This document shows positions 20,492 to 27,063 of a stretch of 28,500 nucleotides of DNA, piece by piece. The stretch is from Pseudomonadota bacterium (GTDB lineage: Bacteria; Pseudomonadota; Alphaproteobacteria; Caulobacterales; Caulobacteraceae): NCBI GenBank assembly GCA_023412655.1, contig JAEYNH010000020.1, positions 1 to 28,500 on the forward strand, in the 5' to 3' direction. The position numbers were made by a program, and so were the translations under genes. Every line of letters starts with the position of its first letter. The stretch's first letter is position 1. The notes beneath the pieces are model-generated. The model did not search any database. It was not told where the DNA came from and saw only the letters and a program-made list of their open reading frames with translations.

Positions 20492-21364
20492 ATGGACGGC
20501 CGGCCGTTCTTCCTGATGACCGATCCGGGATGTTTCGACGTCAGCTACCGGATCAATCCGTGGATGGATCCCGAAGCCTGGACGCCGGAACAGGCGGCGC
20601 GGGCCTGTGCCGGTTCGCAGGCGCTCCGCGCCGCTCTCGAGGCGGCCGGCGCGCATGTGGAGGTGATCGGCGCCGTGAAGGGTCTGCCGGACCTGGTCTT
20701 CCCGGCCAATGCCGCCGTGGTGCTGAACGGCAAGGTTCTGCTCGCCCGCTTCCGCCACCCCCAACGGCAGGGCGAGGAGGCGATCTTCCGCTCAGTGTTC
20801 CAGCGGCTGAAGGCCCGCGGTGTGGTGGCCGAGATCGTCGACCTGCCCGAAGGCCTGTTCCAGGAGGGGGCGGGCGACTGCATCTGGGACCAGGACCGGC
20901 GACTGTTCTGGGCCGGCTATGGCCCGCGCTCCAGCCTCGGCGCGCTGAGGGTGCTGCGCGAGACCTTCGGCCAGGAGGTGGTTCCCCTGGAGCTGGCTAC
21001 CCAGCAGTTCTATCACCTGGACACCTGCTTCTGCCCGCTGGCCGGGGGCAAGGTGCTGTACTATCCGCCGGCCTTCACGCCTCAGGGCCAGGCCGAGATC
21101 CGGGCGCGGGTTCCCGAGGCCAAGCGGATCGAGGCCACCGCCGAAGAGGCCGCCGCCTTCTGCGTCAACGCGGTCAACATCGGCTCCAGGATCGTCATGG
21201 CCCGGCCGCCGGAGAGCCTGCGCCGCAAGCTGCGCGCCCGGGGCTACACCCTGGTGGAGACGGACCTCGACCCCTTCATCGGCTCGGGCGGCGCCGCCTA
21301 CTGCATGACCCTGCGGCTCGACCGCACGAGCGCGCCCGCCGCCCGCATCCTGGCTGCCGAATAG
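20492..21364 (+). CDS. arginine dihydrolase/dimethylarginine dimethylaminohydrolase-like guanidino hydrolase
   Basis: This is a 290-residue member of the arginine deiminase/amidinotransferase superfamily. Motifs are DVSYRINPWM near the start, PDLVFPANAA (Asn73), FQEGAGDCIWD (Glu125, Asp129), FYHLDTCFCPL (His175) and GSGGAAYCMTLRL (Cys271, the expected nucleophile). From memory, cyanobacterial ArgZ/AgrE arginine dihydrolase uses Asn71, His168 and Cys264; the 96-residue His-to-Cys spacing is the same here. That enzyme converts arginine to ornithine, CO2 and two ammonia. The ornithine aminotransferase gene follows 11 bases later, which fits the same reaction. A DDAH or citrulline-hydrolase role cannot be excluded. 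ATG 20492 has GAGGG eight bases upstream. The divergent Lrp protein is its likely regulator. Confidence 0.85.
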   Translation: MDGRPFFLMTDPGCFDVSYRINPWMDPEAWTPEQAARACAGSQALRAALEAAGAHVEVIGAVKGLPDLVFPANAAVVLNGKVLLARFRHPQRQGEEAIFRSVFQRLKARGVVAEIVDLPEGLFQEGAGDCIWDQDRRLFWAGYGPRSSLGALRVLRETFGQEVVPLELATQQFYHLDTCFCPLAGGKVLYYPPAFTPQGQAEIRARVPEAKRIEATAEEAAAFCVNAVNIGSRIVMARPPESLRRKLRARGYTLVETDLDPFIGSGGAAYCMTLRLDRTSAPAARILAAE

Positions 21365-21375
21365 GAGGGACGCCG

Positions 21376-22599
21376 ATGAACGACATCGCCCTGCAGGACG
21401 CCCTGACGCAAAGCTACATCGCGCGCGAACGGCTCTATGGCGCCAAGAACTACAAGCCCCTGGACGTGGTGCTGACCCGCGGCGAGGGCGTCTACGTCTG
21501 GGACGTGGAGGGCCGACGCTACCTGGACTGCCTGTCGGCCTATTCGGCGGTGAACCAGGGCCACTGCCATCCGAAGATCCTCGAGGCGATGGTCGCCCAG
21601 GCGGGGCGCCTAACCCTGACCTCCCGCGCCTTCCGCAACGACCAGCTGGCGGCCTTCTATGAGGAGCTCTGCGAGCTGACCAACTCGCACAAGGTGCTGC
21701 CGATGAATTCGGGCGCCGAGGCCGTGGAGAGCGCCCTGAAGGTGGCCCGCAAGTGGGCCTACGAGGTTAAAGGCGTGCCCGAGGGGGCCGCCGAGATCAT
21801 CGTCGCGGCCGACAACTTCCACGGCCGCACGATCAGCATCGTGGGATTCTCCACCGACCCCGCCTCGCGGGGCGGCTTCGGCCCCTTCGCCCCCGGATTC
21901 AAGGTCGTGCCCTACGGCGACTCCAAGGCCCTGGAGGCAGCCATGACGGCGAACACGGCGGCGGTGCTGCTGGAGCCGATCCAGGGCGAGGCCGGGGTGA
22001 TCATCCCGCCGGCCGGCTATCTGAAGACCGCCCGCGAACTCTGCACGCGCCGCAACGCCGTCCTGATCCTCGACGAGATACAGACCGGCCTTGGCCGCAC
22101 CGGCCGGCTGCTGGCCGAGGAGCACGAGGGCGTCGAGGCGGACCTCACCCTGATCGGCAAGGCCCTGTCCGGCGGCTTCTATCCGGTCTCGGCGGTGCTC
22201 TCGAACTCGGAGGTGATGGGCGTGCTGCATCCGGGCGAGCACGGTTCCACCTTCGGCGGCAATCCCCTGGCCTGTGCGGTGGCCCGGGCCGCGCTGCGGG
22301 TGCTGGTCGAGGAGGGCATGATCGCCAACGCCGCCTGGGTGGGCGAGCGCCTGATGGGCCAGCTGGCGGCCATCGACGCCGGCGGCGTGAAGGAGGTCCG
22401 CGGCCGCGGCCTGATGATCGCCGTGGAACTGCATGCGGAGGCTGGCGGCGCCCGCCGGGTCTGCGAGGCCCTGCAGGGCCGGGGCCTGCTGGCCAAGGAG
22501 ACCCACGAGCACACCATCCGGATCGCGCCCCCGCTGATCCTTACCCCCGCGGAGGCGGATTGGATCGCCCAGCAGTTCGCGGCGGTGCTGCCGCGTTAG
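21376..22599 (+). CDS. rocD: ornithine aminotransferase
   Basis: This is a PLP enzyme that moves the delta-amino group of ornithine to 2-oxoglutarate, giving glutamate-5-semialdehyde and glutamate. The 407-residue class III aminotransferase has MNSGAEAVESALKVARKW, NFHGRTISIVGFSTDP, LLEPIQGEAGVIIP, ILDEIQTGLGRTG (Asp233) and LIGKALSGGFYPVSAV with the PLP lysine Lys262. HGSTFGGNPLACAVA follows. The LYGAKNYKPLDVVLTRGEG start is diagnostic of ornithine rather than acetylornithine aminotransferases. ATG 21376 has a strong AGGAGGG, and the gene lies 11 bases after the dihydrolase stop, so the two form an operon. It converges on the alcohol dehydrogenase gene with a 7-base gap. Confidence 0.96.
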   Translation: MNDIALQDALTQSYIARERLYGAKNYKPLDVVLTRGEGVYVWDVEGRRYLDCLSAYSAVNQGHCHPKILEAMVAQAGRLTLTSRAFRNDQLAAFYEELCELTNSHKVLPMNSGAEAVESALKVARKWAYEVKGVPEGAAEIIVAADNFHGRTISIVGFSTDPASRGGFGPFAPGFKVVPYGDSKALEAAMTANTAAVLLEPIQGEAGVIIPPAGYLKTARELCTRRNAVLILDEIQTGLGRTGRLLAEEHEGVEADLTLIGKALSGGFYPVSAVLSNSEVMGVLHPGEHGSTFGGNPLACAVARAALRVLVEEGMIANAAWVGERLMGQLAAIDAGGVKEVRGRGLMIAVELHAEAGGARRVCEALQGRGLLAKETHEHTIRIAPPLILTPAEADWIAQQFAAVLPR

Positions 22600-22606
22600 C
22601 GCGCCG

Positions 22607-24733
22607 TCAGGTGGGGCCGCGGGCGCCTTGGGCGGTTTGTGGCGGCGCGGCGGCGGTGCGCGCCTCCTGGATGACGTAGGCGCGGATGTCCTCGGCCTCC
22701 TTGGGCGACATGTAGGCGGCGAAGCTCGCCATGCCGCGCGGCGCGCTGAGACCGTCGATGACCACACCCTTCCAGTTCTCGGCGCTGGTGAGCATGGGCG
22801 AGCGCCTGAGGTCAGGTAGCCAAGCGCCGGTGGCGTTGGGCCCGTGGCAGACCTGGCAGTTCTGATGAAACAGGGCGAAGCCGTGCTGCACGTCGCCCGA
22901 TGAGGGCTGCAGAGCCGCCACGTCAATGGGCCCAGGCTCGGCCGGCGGCGGGAACGCCGGCGCGCTCGCCTGGCCGCCCAGCTTGAACACCAGCAGCCGG
23001 CCCGGCAGGCGCGGGCGGATGGGCAGGGACGCGGGGGCCGAGATCTGGCCGCCGCCGCCCGCGCCGACCATGATCGCCACGTACTGCTCGCCGTCGAGCT
23101 CATAGGTCATCGGCGCGGCGATAATGCCGTTGCCGGTGGGATAGGCCCAAAGCTCCTTGCCGCTGATGGCGTCATAGGCGCGGAACTGGCCCTCGGCCGC
23201 GCCCTGGAACACCAGGCCGCCTCCAGTGGAGAGCACGCCAGCGTTCCAGAAGTAGGGGTGCTCGACGGTCCAGACAGGCTTCTGGTTCACCGGGTCCCAG
23301 GCCACCAACTGGCCCTTGATCATGGCCGTGAGCGCCTTGAGCGTCGCCTCGTCGGTGGGCAGGGCGTTGGTGAGGAAATCCACCCCGACGTTCCAGGCCC
23401 CGGGACGCACGCCGAAGCCCTTGTCGTCCGTGTAGGCGAAGGGGGTCACGTTGGTGGGGATGTAGACCAGCCCGGTCTTCGGGTTGAAGGCCATGGGCTG
23501 CCAGTTATGGGCGCCCAGAGGCCCGGGGATCTGCAGGACGGTGGACGCGGGCTGGTAGCGGGCGGCCGGATTCTCGATCGGCCGGCCGGTCTTGAGGTCC
23601 ACGCCGGTGGCCCAGGTCACATTGGTGTAGTTCTTGGCCGAGATCAGCTGACCGGTGGCCCGGTCGATCACATAGAAGAAGCCGTTCTTCGGCGCCTGCA
23701 TCAGCACCTTGCGCGGCTGGCCGCCGATCTTCAGGTCGGCCAGGATGATGTGCTGGGTGGCGGTGTAGTCCCAGCTTTCGCCGGGGGTGGTCTGGTAGTG
23801 CCAGACGTACTCGCCAGTGTCGGGCTTGAGCGCCAGGATCGACGAGACGAACAGGTTGTCGCCCTGCCCGCCCGAGCGGAGCTTGTGGTTCCAGGGATTG
23901 CCGTTGCCGATGCCGAAATAGACCAGGTCCAGGGCCGGGTCGTAAGCGATGGAATCCCAGGCAGTGCCGCCGCCGCCGGTCTTCTTCCACTCGCCGTCCG
24001 ACCAGGTGCCGTTGACCTTCTCGCGCATGACCTTGTCGGAGGCGGCCCCGTCCGGCGCGCCGGTGGGATTGGGCACGGTGAAGAAGCGCCAGGCCTGCTT
24101 GCCAGTGGCGGCGTCATAGGCGGTGATATAGCCGCGTACGCCGTACTCGGCGCCGCCATTGCCGATCAGCACCTTGTCCTTGATGACCCGCGGGGCCCCG
24201 GTGATCGTATAGGCCTTCGAGGTGTCGGTGGTCTGCACCGACCAGACCGGGGCGCCGGTCTTGGCGTCCAGGGCGATCAGCCGCCCGTCCAGCGTACCGA
24301 CGTAGACGCGGCCCTTCCACACCGCGACGCCGCGGTTGACCACGTCACAGCAGGCGTGGAAGCCCTTGGCCCCTTCCACCTTCGGATCGAAGGCCCACAG
24401 CTGCTCGCCGGTCTTGGCGTCGAAGGCGTAGACCTTGGACCAGGCGGTGCTGGTGTAGAGCACCCCGTCCACCATCAGCGGCGTGGCCTCCTGGCCGCGG
24501 TCGGTGTCGAACTGGGCGTACCAGGCCAGACCGAGCCGGCCGACGTTGCCGGTGTTGACCTTGTCCAGGGGCGAGAAGCGCTGTTCGGAATAGCCCTTGC
24601 CGTAGGAGAGCCACTCGGCGTTGGCGTCCGCCTCGGCGATGCGCTTGCCGTCCACATTGGCCGTGCCCGCCTTCTGGCAGGCCGCCAGGCTCAGCACCGC
24701 GGCCGCAACGAGCCCGAACCGGATGATATTCAT
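22607..24733 (-). CDS. PQQ-dependent quinohemoprotein alcohol dehydrogenase, lipoprotein
   Basis: This is a periplasmic dehydrogenase that oxidises alcohols (or aldehydes) with PQQ and passes electrons to an internal heme c. The 708-residue protein has a lipoprotein signal peptide (LSLAAC, Cys19) and an eight-bladed propeller with repeated DAKTG-x-xxW blades. It shows the adjacent disulfide pair Cys128-Cys129 (GFHACCDVV), GNGGAEYGVRG (Glu196) and the likely catalytic Asp322 in ESWDYTATQ. The C-terminal cytochrome c domain has CQVCHG (Cys626, Cys629, His630) and a likely axial Met668 (PRGMASF). The order matches type II quinohemoprotein alcohol dehydrogenases, but those are usually soluble. 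ATG 24733 has GGAGGG five bases upstream. No PQQ synthesis gene is in the window. Confidence 0.94.
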   Translation of the reverse strand: MNIIRFGLVAAAVLSLAACQKAGTANVDGKRIAEADANAEWLSYGKGYSEQRFSPLDKVNTGNVGRLGLAWYAQFDTDRGQEATPLMVDGVLYTSTAWSKVYAFDAKTGEQLWAFDPKVEGAKGFHACCDVVNRGVAVWKGRVYVGTLDGRLIALDAKTGAPVWSVQTTDTSKAYTITGAPRVIKDKVLIGNGGAEYGVRGYITAYDAATGKQAWRFFTVPNPTGAPDGAASDKVMREKVNGTWSDGEWKKTGGGGTAWDSIAYDPALDLVYFGIGNGNPWNHKLRSGGQGDNLFVSSILALKPDTGEYVWHYQTTPGESWDYTATQHIILADLKIGGQPRKVLMQAPKNGFFYVIDRATGQLISAKNYTNVTWATGVDLKTGRPIENPAARYQPASTVLQIPGPLGAHNWQPMAFNPKTGLVYIPTNVTPFAYTDDKGFGVRPGAWNVGVDFLTNALPTDEATLKALTAMIKGQLVAWDPVNQKPVWTVEHPYFWNAGVLSTGGGLVFQGAAEGQFRAYDAISGKELWAYPTGNGIIAAPMTYELDGEQYVAIMVGAGGGGQISAPASLPIRPRLPGRLLVFKLGGQASAPAFPPPAEPGPIDVAALQPSSGDVQHGFALFHQNCQVCHGPNATGAWLPDLRRSPMLTSAENWKGVVIDGLSAPRGMASFAAYMSPKEAEDIRAYVIQEARTAAAPPQTAQGARGPT

Positions 24734-24800
24734 CTCGCCCTCCCACGGCCATCTCTTTGCTTGGACTGACCTTGGATCGGACTATGAGCCCGCCGGAAGC

Positions 24801-24820
24801 GGGGCGGCAAGATTGCCCCC
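24801..24820 (-). terminator. hairpin downstream of the MocR gene
   Basis: GGCAA-GA-TTGCC forms a perfect 5-bp stem, extended outward by GGGG pairing with CCC around a bulged C. It starts 4 bases past the MocR-type gene stop on the minus strand. There is no T-run. It would separate this gene from the downstream alcohol dehydrogenase. Confidence 0.45.
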
Positions 24821-24823
24821 GCG

Positions 24824-26266
24824 TCAGACCACGGCTCGGCTTACCGGCTCTGCGGCATGGGCCGCCTGGGGGCGCAGACGGGCATAGGCCATGGCCAGCC
24901 GTTCGACGGCCTCGGTCATCGGCTCCGGCGGCAGGGTGAAGGGCAGGCGCACGAAACGCTCGAACGCCCCGTCCACCCCGAACCTCGGCCCTGCGGCAAT
25001 GCGCACGCCATGCCGCTCGCAGGTGGCCGCCAGGGCGTTCGACACCGGCGACGGCAGTTCGGCCCAGAGCGACAGGCCCCCGGGCGGGGGCGCCAGGCGC
25101 CAGTCGGGCAGCCGGTCCGCAGCCAGCTTGACGAGGAAATCCCGCCGCGCCCGCAGCTCGGCCCGGCGGGCGGCCAGGGCGGGCTCGTCATCCTGCAACA
25201 GCGCGGCGGCGGCCAGCTGTTCCAGGACCGGGGTTCCCAGGTCGATGGAGGCTCGCATGCGCCCCAGGGCGGCGATCATGTCGGGCTCGGCGCGGATCCA
25301 GCCGATCCTCAGCCCGCCCCAGAAGCTCTTGCCGGTGGAGCCGAGGCGGACCACCGCCCCCGTCGGCTCCTCGAAGCCGTACGCGGCCCGGGGCTCGTCC
25401 AGCCACAGGTCCAGCATGGTCTCGTCGAAGACCACCACCGTGCGGGTGCGCAGACCTGCGGCGGCGATGGCCTCCCGGGCGGCGAAATCCATCCAGCGGC
25501 CGGTGGGATTGTGGAAGTCGGGGACGAGGTGGGCGAGCCGCGGGGCGCTCTGCTGGAAGGCGGCCACCACCCCGTCCACGTCCCAGCCTTCGGCGGGCAG
25601 GCTCACCGGCACCGGCCGGCATGAGCCGCGCAGGATCGCATCGATGGCGTTGGGATAGGTGGGATGGTCGATCACCACCCGGTCGCCCGGCCCGGTCAGC
25701 AGCCGCAGCGTCAAGGCCCAGGCATGCTGGGCGCCGTGGGTGACGAGAACCTGCTCCGGTCCGGTGGGCAGGCCCCGTCGGCTGTAGCGGGCGGCGATGG
25801 CCTCGCGCAGCACCACCAGGCCAACGGGTTCGTAGCCGTGGTGCGGCAGGTGAGCCGGAAGGGCCTCGATGGCCTTGGCATAGGCCTGGTGCACGAATTC
25901 GCCGGCCGGCATGGCCGCGGCCACCAGGTCGATCACCCCCGGCTCGCTCGGCTGGATCAGAGGCGCGGCGTCACGCTCGCCCGGACCGGTGGGCAGGCGG
26001 GTGCGGGCGCCGGCGCCCTGGCGGCTCTGCAGGAAGCCCTGGTCGCGCAGGCGGGCGAAGGCGCCGGTCACGGTGGTCCGACTCACCTCCAGGGCGGTCG
26101 CCAGTTCGCGCTCGCCAGGCAGCACCACGTCGAGCGGCAGCCGCCCGTCCAGGATCAGCAGGCGCAGGCCGTCGGCCAGCTGGCGATAGGCAGGACCGGC
26201 CTGCTCTCCCCGCCAGGCGCCCAACAGACGCGTGAGGGAAGCGGCCCGGATACGGCGAGGAGTCAT
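24824..26266 (-). CDS. MocR-family (GntR-HTH/aminotransferase-fold) regulator, YczR-like
   Basis: This is a 480-residue transcription factor that fuses a GntR winged helix to a fold-type I aminotransferase domain. The HTH part (about residues 20-90) has AYRQLADGLRLLILDGRL, GERELATALEVSRTTV and GFLQSRQGAG. The aminotransferase part holds HGYEPVGLVVLREAIA, VPDFHNPTGR (Asn253), VVVFDET (Asp281) and STGKSFWGGLRIGW with the PLP lysine Lys313. It is divergent from a yczE-type membrane gene with a 60-base gap, the arrangement described for YczR/YczE pairs in Gram-positive bacteria. It probably senses PLP or an amino-acid aldimine and controls yczE; the ligand is unknown. Confidence 0.93.
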   Translation of the reverse strand: MTPRRIRAASLTRLLGAWRGEQAGPAYRQLADGLRLLILDGRLPLDVVLPGERELATALEVSRTTVTGAFARLRDQGFLQSRQGAGARTRLPTGPGERDAAPLIQPSEPGVIDLVAAAMPAGEFVHQAYAKAIEALPAHLPHHGYEPVGLVVLREAIAARYSRRGLPTGPEQVLVTHGAQHAWALTLRLLTGPGDRVVIDHPTYPNAIDAILRGSCRPVPVSLPAEGWDVDGVVAAFQQSAPRLAHLVPDFHNPTGRWMDFAAREAIAAAGLRTRTVVVFDETMLDLWLDEPRAAYGFEEPTGAVVRLGSTGKSFWGGLRIGWIRAEPDMIAALGRMRASIDLGTPVLEQLAAAALLQDDEPALAARRAELRARRDFLVKLAADRLPDWRLAPPPGGLSLWAELPSPVSNALAATCERHGVRIAAGPRFGVDGAFERFVRLPFTLPPEPMTEAVERLAMAYARLRPQAAHAAEPVSRAVV

Positions 26267-26283
26267 GGCGCCACGCTACCGCT

Positions 26284-26308
26284 ACTGGCTATTCTTTCCA
26301 AGGCCAGT
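26284..26308. promoter_or_regulatory. inverted repeat between the MocR and yczE genes
   Basis: ACTGGC (26284-26289) and GCCAGT (26303-26308) are exact reverse complements 13 bases apart. They nearly fill the 60-base divergent space, so one bound regulator could control both directions. It is a candidate MocR operator. Confidence 0.4.
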
Positions 26309-26326
26309 TGAGTGCATCTCTGGGCC

Positions 26327-26938
26327 ATGATGATCCGCCGCCTGATCCAGCTGTTCGCCGGCCTCGTGCTGTACGGCTTCTCCATCTCGGTGATGCTTGA
26401 GGCCGGGCTCGGCCTTGAGCCTTGGGGCGTGCTGAACGAGGGCGTCACCGAGAAGACGCCGCTGTCCTTCGGTCTGGTGGTCTGCCTGATCGGCGCCCTG
26501 GTGCTGCTGCTGTGGATCCCGCTGCGTCAGAAGCCCGGGATCGGGACAGTGGCCAATGTCATCGTCATCGGCCTGGCCGTAGACGCCACCGCTCCGCTGG
26601 TCCCGGATGTCGACGGCTATCCGCTGCGCGTCCTCTTCCTGGCCCTCGGCGTGCTGATGAACGGCGTCGCTGGCGGCCTCTACATCGGCGCCGGGCTTGG
26701 GCCAGGGCCCCGGGACGGGCTGATGACCGGCCTCGCCCGCCGGACGGGATGGCCGCTGCGCCGGGTCCGGACAGGCATCGAACTGACGGTGCTTGCCGCC
26801 GGCTGGCTGCTCGGCGGGACCGTGGGCGTCGGGACCGTCTTCTACGCCCTGGCCATCGGCCCCGTCGTCCAGTTCTTCCTGCGGCGCTTCACCCTGCCAG
26901 AGCGTCGGCTCGCCCCGGCCCTGCTGCCGGCTGAGTGA
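26327..26938 (+). CDS. yczE: YczE/YyaS/YitT-type integral membrane protein
   Basis: This is a membrane protein of about 203 residues with some five to six hydrophobic segments (LIQLFAGLVLYGFSISVML, LVVCLIGALVLLLWIPL, NVIVIGLAVDATAPLV, VLFLALGVLMNGVAGGLYI, IELTVLAAGWLLGG and VGTVFYALAIGPVVQFFL). The loops GLGLEPWGVLNEG and GAGLGPGPRDGLMTGLARRTGW are typical of the YczE family. Its function is unknown; transport is often assumed. ATG 26327 is followed directly by a second ATG (26330), and GTG 26312 is also in frame; no strong ribosome-binding site decides among them. The divergent MocR-type gene is its likely regulator. Confidence 0.88.
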   Translation: MMIRRLIQLFAGLVLYGFSISVMLEAGLGLEPWGVLNEGVTEKTPLSFGLVVCLIGALVLLLWIPLRQKPGIGTVANVIVIGLAVDATAPLVPDVDGYPLRVLFLALGVLMNGVAGGLYIGAGLGPGPRDGLMTGLARRTGWPLRRVRTGIELTVLAAGWLLGGTVGVGTVFYALAIGPVVQFFLRRFTLPERRLAPALLPAE

Positions 26939-27063
26939 GGCTTCGCCGTTAACCTCCGACTCAGGTCTCCGAAACCCCGCCTTTACCGCTCCGCTGTATC
27001 AAACGGAGACAGCTAGACGGCCCGTCAGAAGGACGGCCTAAGCCATTCCGGGTGGGTGTTTTC

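Noticed and set aside
20530..21375. Extension of the rocD frame upstream into the dihydrolase gene
   Set aside because: The upstream part reads as low-complexity Arg/Gly/Pro sequence; the true rocD start at 21376 has a strong ribosome-binding site and a conserved N terminus.
26949..26954. TTAACC, a possible CtrA half-site upstream of the TacA-like gene
   Set aside because: The second TTAA seven bases away is missing on both sides, so it does not meet the CtrA consensus.
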